From Halocafeteria seosinensis (Eukaryota; Sar; Bigyra; Bicosoecida): a stretch of 34,001 nucleotides of DNA. The notes below the pieces were generated by a model, which ran no database searches, was not told where the DNA came from, and worked only from the letters and a program-made list of their open reading frames with translations. Where the stretch lies: contig LVLI01001149.1 of NCBI GenBank assembly GCA_001687465.1, forward strand, positions 1-34,001. Direction: 5' to 3'. This document shows positions 11,327-20,578 of this stretch, one piece after another (position 1 is the first letter of the stretch; each line of letters begins with the position of its first letter). A program made the translations under genes and the position numbers.

Positions 11327-12172
11327 TTACAAAAAGTCGTCCCACATAGATCTGGGTGTAGTTTGTGAACCTGCTATGGTTACACTGTTACTTGGCGACT
11401 CACCCAATAACTCTCCCTCTTCTGCTAGTTCAGATTCCTCTAGATTTTTGCCGCAATCGCGTTTGCGCTTATTCCTAACTTCGCGAGGTTGGTTTTCAAA
11501 TCGTTCTCTCTTCTTTTTTCTTTGATCTTGGATTAAATCACTCGAGGTAACGAAACTCGGTTCACCTTCGGCGCTATCTTCACTGTCATTCTCTGTACGT
11601 TTAGAGTCTTCAGCATCGTTTGATTCCTCGACAAACTCATCCCATTCGCTTGTCTTTGCTGCTGTTTCAGTTCCACTTGTTAGAGCTTGGAGCAGCTGGT
11701 CATCTGAGAGAGGTTCATTCCAATCAGTGCCTACATGCTGCTGGTTGCCTTCTTCCTCGGGAGTCGAATTTGAATTCCCGGCGCAGTCACGTGCAGAGGA
11801 GAAATTGGCTAATTGCTCCTTTTCCCCGCGCCGTGCATTCAAATTTTGGACAATTGGACGGACTGCGCTATGATCAAATGAGTTGCTTATATGAGTGAGA
11901 TGGGCATCATTTCCCAATCACTTACTTTCTTTCCCCATATCCGCGCTGGCATACACCCGCGTAATCGATTGTTTTTTGTTGCTGCGTCCACGAACAGCCG
12001 CATAGATTTTCAATTTCCTAGACGATACATCATCAAAAACGTACCATAATTTGCACGTCCATTGTGGGGCTCGAATGCCCTTCTTGGGAGCATTCCGTTT
12101 ATTTTGTTTGGGTTCCTGGACAGCTTGGAACGTGTTGCACGCACCACATTGGAGTGCGACATAGGCCGGCAT
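11327..12172 (-). CDS. MRNIP-like zinc-finger protein
   Basis: Three exons (12172-12045, 11981-11926, 11862-11327; introns 63 and 63 nt) encode 239 aa. The N-terminus resembles the MRN-complex-interacting protein family: a first cysteine pair in LQCGACNTFQ, a basic spacer, a second pair created only after splicing (WTCKLCNKKQ), then SITRVYASADMGKE and RPIVQNLN, matching the family's aromatic and R..VQKLN segments. In animals MRNIP binds the MRE11-RAD50-NBS1 complex at DNA breaks. The rest is acidic and low complexity, with repeated tryptophan motifs (DWNEP, EWDEFVEE) and a C-terminal MWDDFL. It converges on the USP gene, with 56 bp between stop codons. Function is inferred from the N-terminal match only. 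Confidence 0.8.
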
Positions 12173-12749
12173 TTTCCTTCATATTCCGTGCTAGCTAATA
12201 ATAATAGTAAAATCCCACTAGCGGATGGGTATGACCAAGTACACGAGGAATAGGGTTCAATACAGTTGAGGATTCAAAATAAAAGGCTGTGAAGCTGCTT
12301 GTGAAGGTGACATTCACGAATCGCGATTGACGATTCGTGAATCACAAATGATTTCTTCCACATAAAGGATCGACCACATGTCTCCCATGGAATCAAGGAA
12401 AACCAGATGTTGCCTACTTTCTACCCTTCGTTCCACCATCTACGTACTCTTGGAGGCGGATGGTTGTTCAGTTACGTTGCTTCGGCCATCGCGAGTTCAC
12501 CCCCACAAAACCGAGCTTAGCCATTGCCCAAAAGAACCCACAGGGTGAGAGAAGGACTTCCACATGTTAAGAGGAAAAGCGACAAAGGGGGTAACTTCTC
12601 CAATAGTTGTACAGCTGAGGCAATGAATCAATACTTTTGTGAAGCTGTGGCGGTGACCGAGTTGACTCATGTACGCGCCAAAACCGGGAGCGTGTTTATA
12701 AGGCTTATATATCGCGGTATTGAGGTGCATCACTCGCGAAATTAATACG
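12173..12749. other. Divergent intergenic region
   Basis: This lies between the starts of the MRNIP-like (-) and SFI1-like (+) genes and should contain both promoters. The only distinctive element is the palindrome at 12312-12342, listed separately. Open frames at 12524-12745 (+) and 12497-12733 (-) are antisense to each other and resemble nothing known. Confidence 0.5.
12312..12342. repeat. Perfect 12-bp inverted repeat
   Basis: The arms ATTCACGAATCG (12312-12323) and CGATTCGTGAAT (12331-12342) are perfect complements separated by 7 nt. It could be a dimeric factor-binding site for the two divergent genes, an RNA hairpin, or the end of an unrecognised small element. Confidence 0.6.
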
Positions 12750-14567
12750 ATGATAACATCATGGAGTTCACCCTATCAGCAGACGAACGCTGTATTTGCT
12801 CGTGTCAACTATGAAGCCTTGTACTGGGGATCTCAGCATGGACTCTTTGTCACAGAGATCACTCCCACCACAACAGTGCCCGATACGGTGGCGCAACCCC
12901 ATCACAAGACAAGCGAATCGGCCCAAAATCGGCAGCATGAAGTGAAAGGAGAATTACGCACTCAATGGGCTCAAAAGATCTGGTAGGCACTGTGTTGCAC
13001 GTCTAGTTACTGGTAAGCCGCACCAATGGACTCGTTCTCTCGCAGGATCAAAGACGCTCTCGGAGGACCCATAGTGGTACAAAATATACATTTAGGTGGT
13101 GAGGGGATTCGTTCGCATCTTGCTTCCGCGCTTTATTCCGAATATTTAATCCCAGTGGAAAGAGAAAAGGAACAAAAGGAACTGCTTCGACTAGGTAGTC
13201 TTCCGGAATTTCCCAACGAACCTGCTCAACTAGATAAGTCTTTCAGGGTGTCCCCTTATTCTCACCACTGCCATTTTATACCCCGGCGGATTTGTTCAAA
13301 ACTACTGGTATCTGCGAAGAAGGATTATGAGCTCACTCTACAGCCTTTGCAATGGATTCTTGAAAATCAGAGGCTGAAGGAACTCCGATACGCGTTCCGT
13401 AAAATTCGCAAGTTCAAACCGATAAAGTTACAAGCAAGACCCGATGCGGAACGAAAGCTATACAGAAGAGCCTTTATTGCTTGGCGTGATAGTCACTTCC
13501 ATTTTTTACGTCTACGGATATTTACAGCTTCTTTCGTATCGGCCACACGGAGGTCAATGATGAAGGGGCCCTTCTATTGGCTTTTACAACGCGTGAAAGA
13601 AGAGCAGGCGGTGGTTGATGCTGCCGCTCGTCAACTTAGTTATTCCTCCAAACTCCGTGTCTGGAAAAAATGGCGTTCTTTGTTCCGTTACAGGACCGGT
13701 TTACGACTACTGAATCGCCTGCGTCAGAACTACTTGCATAGACGGATGCGCGATTGCTTCAGCTTGTGGAAAGTGCACGCTCAGCTTTACATGGACATAT
13801 TAAGAAGGGCTGCATTTCTACTGCGGGTTGCCTACAGCTTTTGGAGAATGAAAGTTTACACTCAATGGAGCCGTCGGGAAAAGCAAAGGATCCTAGATCA
13901 CGCTATCCGCGTTCGAACTGTCCGACGTTGGCGCTCTCTTTACCAATATCGAGTGACGCGGAGGAGATGTCTCAGGGCACTCTTACGGTACTTCGAAAGA
14001 GAAGTGCTAAGGTCAGCCTTCAGACTCTGGCGGAGTATGCCAACAGAGAAGGTGGAGGTCCGATCGGAGCCTCAACTGTTGCCCTCACCAGAGCCCAGTC
14101 CAGCGAAGTTGCAACCCTCGGATCATCAGCTATGCAACTGTCTACGAAACTATTCGAGAGGAAAATACAGAGGTGGAGTACGGTGGTGCACAATTCACGA
14201 TCATTTAGTGCGACGTTTGGCAGAAGCTCACGAAATTCTTGACAGTTCATTGAGCGTGGAGAAAGTTGATGCAGAAGAGAAGGGGTACCATTCAGAAACG
14301 TTGGGCGTAACTGGAGTTCTTGAATTTTCTATGTATTCTGCTGAGTCGAGAGCAACAAAGAGAAGTAGTGACGAACGGAAAGAGTGGGAAAGCGAAGGCA
14401 TACATGAGGACATGCGCTTATTCAGTCGACCATTATCACAAAGATCGCCCCCACAGCAGGTATCATGGTGGGTGGACGCCGACGCATCCGTCTTCGAACA
14501 CACCAGCTTAGAGAAAACTCGCCGCAGCATCGAGCTGGAGGGCGCCACTGACTCAAAACACGCATAG
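12750..14567 (+). CDS. SFI1-like centrin-binding repeat protein
   Basis: Two exons (12750-12982 and 13046-14567, 63-nt intron) encode 584 aa. Unspliced, a frame beginning at 13026 hides the intron. Residues of about 185-410 are highly basic helix with tryptophans at roughly regular spacing inside units such as AFIAWRDSHFHFL, VWKKWRSLFRYR, CFSLWKVHAQL, YSFWRMKVYTQW, RRWRSLYQYR and AFRLWRSM, the pattern of Sfi1 repeats that bind centrin along a long helix at centrosomes, basal bodies or spindle poles. The tail after about 415 is Ser/Pro-rich and acidic, as expected for a regulated segment. Only about seven repeats are visible, far fewer than in yeast or human SFI1, so this may be a short paralogue or another centrin-binding family member. 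The 3' end is 10 bp from that of RAD23. Confidence 0.72.
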
Positions 14568-14577
14568 GAGCTCATTC

Positions 14578-16224
14578 CTACGGGTTGTTACTTCCCTCGG
14601 TGTTATCCCCCGTGTTGTCCTCATCTTCAAAGCCATGCTCTATAAGGAAGTTAGCGGCCATTTCTTCGTTCTTGTCGCACGCGAGATAGGCTTCAATAGC
14701 ACGTTGACGAGGAAATCCCATAGCAATCAAACGCTCCACCGCATCAGCTTCTTCAGGTGTCAATCTCACCACGTTAGGAGCATCACCTCCTTCTTCGCCA
14801 CCTTCGCCACCACCGCCTAATCCCTGAGGCATGTTGCCACTTGCCATCATTTGTCCCAGCTGCACCACCACACAAAAAACCAACAATAAAGACTCTGGAG
14901 GAGATCCTGATGAGAACGCTCTCTATACTCACCATCTGTAGCTGTTCCACAGGTAGCCCTATCTGTTGAGCCAACTGCTGCCTCTGTTCTTGAGTCATAC
15001 TTTGTATCATTTGTCCTACTTGTTGGGTGTTCATGCCACCTGCACCGACAATAAATCCACAATCTTTGAGGCAGCACCCTCATAGACTTTGCTGCGCAAA
15101 ATACTTACCACTCATACCGGGAATCCTACCTGCGGGACCACCGGAACCAACTCTCTCCGCCTGTTGGCCGCCTTGTTGCTGGCCCTCAGAGCCCTCCCCT
15201 TCCGGGACGGGCTCGTTCATAAACGTCAAAAATTCTTGTTGGTGGCTTTGTATCCAATTCAGCAGCTGAGGATGACTTCTGCCAATCATCTGGAGCACTT
15301 GCGGCAGAGCATTCGGATTCTGTTGCACCATCCGTCGGAGTTCATTGATCCGCGGCATATTGCGGAGTTGCTGGAAAACATCCTCACCACCACCTTCAGA
15401 ACCACTCTGCGTAGACGGTTGTGGCTGTGGAGCTTGACCCATTCCTTCGGGAATTCCTTCAAGAAGATATTGGACAGCACGGTCGGGGTTATTAAATGCG
15501 GCCCGGAGCGCCGCTCGAACCTGTACGTTACTCATCAGGTGTTCTCAAACTATGAACAGCTCTTCAAACTCTCGATGGGGAGTGCATCCCTTACCTGATC
15601 CTCGGGATAACCCATTTGCATTAAGTTGTTCACTACCTCTTGGTTCTGCTCTTGACTTGTACCGGTACTGGGGGTTTGGGAGGTAGTATCTTCAGTGGCA
15701 GCGGTGCTCGCTGCACTTGTGATCCCTTGGGCACCACCGGTAACGGTAGGTGTGGAGGTCGCTTCGCTCCCAGTACCTTGGGCGGCGGTAGAGGTTGATG
15801 GAGCACTCCCCCGGGACGACGCACTGGAAGCCGCTACATCACTGCCCTCCGTCGCGGGCGCACCGGCAGGGGCTGCTTGACGACGGGTCTTCTGCGGAAG
15901 AGCGACTAAGAATGTTTCTCCTGTGACACCGGAAGCCTCTAAAGTTTGTTCATCCTTCAAAACTCTCCCTTTATGTATCAATCGCAAGCCTCCTTCGAAG
16001 CCTGACGCTGTCTGCTGAATCCTCTCTTTAGCGTCACCCACCTGTGGTGAAATAGTCAATTTCATTCCAGGATCAACGTTGGATACCAACGAATTACACT
16101 TGATGCAAGCGTAGACCGAGAATTAGTCTGACACAAAATGTAAATGCATCTCACATACCGTCATTGAAGGCTCCAGATCCACACTGAACTGATCTCCACC
16201 GTATTTTTTGACTGAAATTTTCAT
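14578..16224 (-). CDS. RAD23: RAD23 ubiquitin receptor / XPC-binding protein
   Basis: Five exons (16224-16159, 16041-15595, 15520-15109, 15039-14933, 14859-14578; introns 117, 74, 69, 73 nt) encode 437 aa with the full RAD23 domain order. Residues 1-73 form a ubiquitin-like domain (MKISVKKYGGDQFSVDLEPS then LIHKGRVLKD). A Pro/Thr/Ser linker follows, then UBA1 at about 158-195 (NNLMQMGYPEDQVRAALRAA, split by intron 2), the XPC-binding domain at about 219-267 (QLRNMPRINELRRMVQQNP), and UBA2 at about 372-412 (ERLIAMGFPRQRAIEAYLAC). It shuttles ubiquitinated proteins to the proteasome and stabilises XPC/Rad4 in nucleotide excision repair. Unusual is a glutamine-rich helical insert (SMTQEQRQQLAQQIGLPVEQ) between the XPC-binding domain and UBA2. 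Confidence 0.97.
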
Positions 16225-16953
16225 CTTTTTGTCTCCCTAATAAGCAATGTTGACAAAATGTTAGTACACTCTGCAAAGGTGCATGAAAGGTCAAATGGAA
16301 TCGAAATGAGCAATACACACACCAAGGACAAAACCAGTCCAAGTGTCGCTCAAGAAGTCATACTCCCCGTCATGCCGGCCTTCTCAAGAGACCATCATTG
16401 AGCAAATACCCCTTTCTCTAGCATAATCTACTGAGATAAGGGCTTGGAATGGCCCATTTTCCATACAAAATTCCCATTTGCCTTTCGGAATCCGCCAGGA
16501 AAAAAAGTACACGCCTTAGCACTAACCTACTCGCACCCTTTGTTTCGATCAACGACTCAAACTTGTGTTCCGTATAGTCATGCAACTCCTTCGATAGATA
16601 CGCAAAATACGCCAAACTAATACGAAAAGAATTCTGTGCTCTGCAAGAAATTCGTTTTTTTGCTCTGGGACTTGAGGACAGGTTGAAGTTTTACGGAAGG
16701 AACAAACAAATGTTGGACCCTGCAACTGGTCAACAAGTTTGGAAGTTGCACTGTGTGCAGCCGAGCAAGCAACAAGTTGCTTCGAGCCTAGGGATGGCGG
16801 TGGTGATTATCCCATCTGGAAGTAGTGCGCGCGCAGAATGACGTTTTCACTAATCCGCGGGAAAGGAATAAGGACAGTGTAGTGTAGTGGATAGGCAGTG
16901 GATAGGAAGTGGAATGAAGGTCGGTCAATCGGTGTAATTTGGTTTAGAGCCAA
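16225..16953. other. Upstream region of RAD23, no supported gene
   Basis: This contains the RAD23 promoter on the minus strand. Two overlapping frames look protein-like: a minus frame at about 16510-16640 (LSKELHDYTEHKFESLIETKG, preceded by a CAG and followed by GTAGGT) and a plus frame at about 16580-16840 (LGLEDRLKFYGRNKQM). They are antisense to each other, so at most one is real. Neither matches a family I know. Confidence 0.35.
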
Positions 16954-17190
16954 TTAGCAGTGCCCGTCGTCTTCTAACAGCCCCACGAGAACTGGAACGT
17001 CCCGACACTTCGGACAGAAGAGACGGCCAGTTTGAGAACGACTCCTTGCATTTCTCACAAGACTGATGTCCAGCTTTCTTATGGAGAGCATTGACAAGGA
17101 AGAGTCCTGTAGGGCAATAGCAGATGGACCAGTGTCTCCGGTTCGAGGAGAATCAAGTTTTGACACCAAGGGCGAAGTTGAACGGCTATT
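16954..17190 (-). pseudogene. Possible broken zinc-finger exon
   Basis: One minus frame contains HQSCEKCKESF and a different frame just downstream contains GRLFCPKCRDVPVLVG before a stop at 16954. Together they would form a CxxC...CxxC zinc ribbon, but they are out of register by one base. Either the gene is a pseudogene, the sequence has an error, or the pairing is chance. A + strand ATG frame (17066-17251) competes for the same bases. Confidence 0.25.
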
Positions 17191-17217
17191 CAGTCACCTC
17201 GGAGCAATTCACATGCC

Positions 17218-17679
17218 GTGCCAAAATACTATGGTAGATGGTTAAGAAGAACATGTAATCTTCGCCCTGAGCAACTCAGTCAACAAAAGAAAGATCAAGA
17301 AGAAGAGGAACATCGGCCTGGCGATCGATCGGACGACAGTGAGTCCCAAATTTTGAAGGCTTTGCAAGACAAGACAGACGAAGTTGCCACGTATTTCCGG
17401 AGAAGGCTTCACTTTTTACTTCGCCGTCACGCATTAATCAGAATAGAGTTTGCATTTTATTTGCACTCATATTATGAACCATGTGTATTTTGCCTAAACA
17501 GAATTGCGCAATATTGTCTCTGTGCAAAGTGTGATTCTAACAAAAACCCTGGAGATCACATTGGCATGATTATCAATCAAGTTGTCGAAGACTATAGAAA
17601 GGTCCCCGTGTACGTCTTCCCGGTGATCTCGTCGCGTGTGACATACGAAATTGGGAGATTTAGATCGATAGTTGGTTAA
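17218..17679 (+). CDS. Hypothetical protein, structure unresolved
   Basis: This is the longest open frame (153 codons, opening at GTG) in 16954-17902. It has a charged N-terminal part (QQKKDQEEEEHRPGDRSDDS) and a cysteine-rich part with CVFCLNR and CLCAKCDSNK that could bind zinc. It lacks an ATG. A strong GTGAGT at 17339 and a CAG at 17502 hint that part of it is intronic. Upstream, an ATG frame from 17066 and downstream frames to about 17906 may be further exons. I do not recognise the product, and the existence of a gene is only likely. Confidence 0.3.
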   Translation: MPKYYGRWLRRTCNLRPEQLSQQKKDQEEEEHRPGDRSDDSESQILKALQDKTDEVATYFRRRLHFLLRRHALIRIEFAFYLHSYYEPCVFCLNRIAQYCLCAKCDSNKNPGDHIGMIINQVVEDYRKVPVYVFPVISSRVTYEIGRFRSIVG

Positions 17680-17902
17680 TGCCCTTGGAAAGAGCAAGCG
17701 TAAGAACCAAGCTTGCCTCATTCGAATGGGCGGTGGGACAGGACTCCCAACAAAAACTTCCATCTTATATTATGTTGTATATCCCGTGGAAGCATTGCCA
17801 CTATTCCAAATATCGAGGATCAAGTTTTCTATACGTAGGGTCCAAAAACACGGCGTACCATGGGAGATTAAATCCAGCAAACTGTCTTAAGACAGTTGGG
17901 GA

Positions 17903-18601
17903 TTAGCATTTGCTGCCCGAGCTTGAAGAAGTACGAGTGGTACTAGAGCTATCGCTTTCCGTGCTGGAGTCATCGCGTCCCTCTTCCAGTTTCAAATATT
18001 TCTGTAACTTCTTTCTGTTCTTTCGCAATCGGCACATATCAGAGTCGAACAAATAAATCATGACGCTTCCATCCCTCGCAAGAACCCACGAAGTGCGTAG
18101 AACCGAAGACTCGTCCCTCCTCTCTAGAATCCGCTTCGCGGAGGGTAGAGTGTGGAGATAAGCTTTACATTCGCGAAACCAAACATTCCTTAGCCAGTTG
18201 TCAGAAAAGAATCTTTTATCGTCACGTTCCGGAAAATAAGGGTGGGCGCCATCCTGCCTATACCGGACGTCGACGAGGAGGATAAAATTCCTTCTCTTGT
18301 GGCCAGCTGCGTTTGCCTGGTCAATTGCAAACGCAGCTAGTCCGTCAAAGCCGCAATTCTCGTTGATTTCTTCAAGCGTTCCTTTAATAGGACGATCATC
18401 AGGGTTACTTGCTCTAAGTTGTCCCAGAATCAATTTTTTCGCATGTTGGCCCTTGGCGCTGGGAGATTGGGGGATGGTCTCTAACCCCTCTCCCATACTT
18501 ATTTCACCAACCAACGTACTTCTTAACTGGTTTCGATACTCTTTTATCGTAAGGTTTCGAAACTCTTCTACTATCGTAGGCTTTCTTCGCCTGGAACCCA
18601 T
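17903..18601 (-). CDS. Hypothetical 232-aa protein
   Basis: This is a single open frame from a good ATG (MGSRRRKPTIVEEF) to TAA with no intron needed. The N-terminal half is charged and helical. The middle has an aromatic alpha/beta-looking stretch (RRNFILLVDVRYRQDGAHPYFP, SDNWLRNVWFRECKAYLHTL, VLARDGSVMIYLFDSD). The C-terminus is basic and then a serine-rich tail (SSSTTRTSSSSGSKC). No known domain is recognised; the tail suggests a phosphorylated, possibly nuclear protein. It has no close neighbour on its 5' side for about 700 bp. Confidence 0.6.
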   Translation of the reverse strand: MGSRRRKPTIVEEFRNLTIKEYRNQLRSTLVGEISMGEGLETIPQSPSAKGQHAKKLILGQLRASNPDDRPIKGTLEEINENCGFDGLAAFAIDQANAAGHKRRNFILLVDVRYRQDGAHPYFPERDDKRFFSDNWLRNVWFRECKAYLHTLPSAKRILERRDESSVLRTSWVLARDGSVMIYLFDSDMCRLRKNRKKLQKYLKLEEGRDDSSTESDSSSTTRTSSSSGSKC

Positions 18602-19422
18602 TCTGTCGACCGAACAGCAGTGTACACCACTGTACCACCGTTGTCTGTGTGCAGTTGTGATTGCCCTTTTCTTTTCTTTCCCTTTGAGACTGTAAGGAAG
18701 AGGATGCTGTCAGACGCGGTGAATCCAAGTAAACTTGGTTACTGAGTGAAAGAGGGTGCCATAGTAAGGAAAAACCACAATTTGAAGGGTGTCTCCCGAC
18801 CTGTGACCTCTGTGTGGTGTGTGTGTGTGTGTGTGTGTGTGTGCCCGACTTGTTGCCACTCGCATTTGGTCAGTAACCTAGGTCTTTCATCCCTAGGCAA
18901 TTTTGAGGCTTTGGAGCAACGGAATACCGGAAAGCAAGTAGCAATGCGTCGCCGGATCTGCGACAAGGCGAAGGAGCTGGCGAACGCCTGGGAGAGTGCA
19001 AACGATGCAAATGCCCAAAGTGCGTTGGTTGACATCAAAGAAATTGTGACAATTGGAATCCAAATCGGCCCAAATCTTTGGGAGAATGGCACTGCGATCA
19101 GGACATTAGGATGAGACTACACTGTGTAGGTCCAGTTGATCAATCGACGTGGTTGATCGAGGCGGGGNAAGCTCGTAATCCACACGAAGCGTGTGTGGAA
19201 TTTTCGGAAAATCGAACTATACCTTTTTAAGCGGACTATGTTTCCAACACGCTGTATCGAGTTACTTGTACTTGTGTACTTTTCGGGAATCGTTTCGTGT
19301 CATTTTGGTACGCGCATCGACTAATACTATCTTTTTCTCTTCCTTATAGTTCCCATCATACGAGCCATTAAATCCCCCGCGACCTTTTTACAATACAGAG
19401 ATGTGCTAATGCTCATGGAACT
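18602..19422. other. Intergenic with microsatellite and hairpins
   Basis: This holds a (GT)n tract (18817-18843), an ambiguous base at 19168 and a 7-bp inverted repeat (TCCACAC / GTGTGGA, 19179-19199). A + frame ending at 19114, with an ATG at 18943, gives a 57-aa helical peptide (AKELANAWESANDANAQS) that could be a terminal exon. It is not supported further. Confidence 0.4.
18817..18843. repeat. (GT)n microsatellite
   Basis: An uninterrupted GT dinucleotide run of about 27 nt lies upstream of the 18943 ATG and about 215 bp from the start of the 17903-18601 gene. Confidence 0.95.
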
Positions 19423-19542
19423 CCGGCGGGGGTGTTGACCGCATCCGCTTAACGACGAGCAGTATGCGCCCGTGTTAAGCAGCGACCGGCCCACTGTTCC
19501 TGCAGCCTTGCTGACATGCACCGTGAGGGAACGCAACACCGG
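19423..19542 (-). repeat. Dispersed 120-bp repeat, copy B
   Basis: This matches positions 1-120 in reverse orientation, about 90% identical by eye. It begins just downstream of the stop codon of the retroelement frame (TGA near 19549-19551), so it is probably the element's 3' untranslated region or the start of its 3' LTR. No second LTR copy or target-site duplication was identified. Confidence 0.7.
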
Positions 19543-20500
19543 GTTTGCTCAGGATGGCGCCATGTCTGCGACAACGATGTCAGGATTACCGACAAGGCTC
19601 AGCCTGGGAAGAGAAGGCCCGGTGCCTGCCACAGCGACTCCAGGACAGGTTGCAGCAGCGCAGTTAGGATTAAGTGTTGGTTCAGACGAAGCAGTTGTGG
19701 CCATTGACATGCCGCCACCTGACGTGGGAGGTGGCGCCCCAGGAGCTCCGTCCACCTCAGTTTCGTCAACATAGCCCAGATTGTAGTACATCTCCTGCTC
19801 GAGGGCAAAGAAGATGCGGCTACCCAGGTCCTTTTTAAGCCACGAAACCGGTTCCCACGTCCGTGCTGCCTCTGGGTAGCCCTTCCCGTGGACAAGGATC
19901 CGTTTGTCGTGGAGCCTGAAGTCGATATACCTCTCGACATCATCTACCGTGTGTGTAGCCCTAGGCGGCCAGTCTAGGCAAGAGAAACCATTTCCCATTG
20001 GGTTGTTTGACGTGGTCTTAGCCAAGCGGTCGGCAGTCAAGTTTGAAGCCAGACGTATGAACCTAATCTCGCGCTCCTCACTATCGGGAGGTTCCTAAGG
20101 TGGAGCCATTCAGTCCGTGCCCTCTCGAAGAGTGGGATGAGCTTGTCCTTGCGGCACTGGGTTTCACCACTCATATGATCCACCATCATTTGTGAGTCAC
20201 TCCATGCGGGGCGTCAACCGGTGCTGGTGGCGCATTCCCAAGTCAAGCGCATCGAAGACTAGTTTCATTCCCAGTAGCAGGCCTTCGTATTCGTTTTCGT
20301 TGTTAGTCTTGTATGGCCCTATGTACTGGCTTGAGAGGTCTAACTGGAATTTAGTACCAACTGACCCTGTAGCATACCGGGTATAGCCCCAGCTCCCGCG
20401 TGCCCTGGGAAGCGCCATCGATCTGGCAGAGTAGGCCCCCGAAGACATTGCGTTTAGTTTATGGCTGGCGGAAGGTCTGCTGTGCACATTAATCCCAGCT
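19423..20500 (-). mobile_element. Decayed LTR-retrotransposon tail (RNase H + chromodomain)
   Basis: Read on the minus strand, a ribonuclease H domain is spread over several frames. DGASQGTREL lies at about 20400-20440, TNNENEYEGLLLGMK at about 20255-20310, DSQMMVDHMSGE at about 20155-20195, and LTADRLAKTT at about 20010-20040. These carry the four D-E-D-D catalytic positions of RNase HI in retroelement polyproteins. About 30 codons later a chromodomain-like segment follows (VERYIDFRLHDKRIL, then GKGYPEAARTWEPVSWL; about 19835-19945), typical of the C-terminus of Ty3/gypsy chromoviruses. The frame ends in a Pro/Ala/Thr-rich tail at 19549. No protease, reverse transcriptase or integrase is visible, and PhoD begins immediately upstream. 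Confidence 0.75.
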
Positions 20501-20578
20501 CCGAGGTTACATGTTCCTTCACTGAGGATTGTGATTCCGAGGGCGGCTGCGGTTGGAAAGGCCGGAGCAGCTCGCGAA

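Noticed and set aside
13754-14242. 162-aa + frame inside the SFI1-like gene
   Set aside because: It overlaps the tryptophan-repeat frame in another register and has no recognisable features.
13026-14567. ATG at 13026 as the SFI1-like start
   Set aside because: That ATG lies inside a well-formed 63-nt intron whose removal joins a 77-codon upstream exon in frame; the possibility remains only if the intron is retained.
14578-16224. Ubiquilin/DSK2 for the UBL-UBA gene
   Set aside because: Two UBA domains flanking one XPC-binding domain, and the UBL sequence, fit RAD23 rather than ubiquilin.
18739-19092. 117-aa minus frame containing a His-Thr run
   Set aside because: The His-Thr run is the GT microsatellite read on the opposite strand; the rest has no support.
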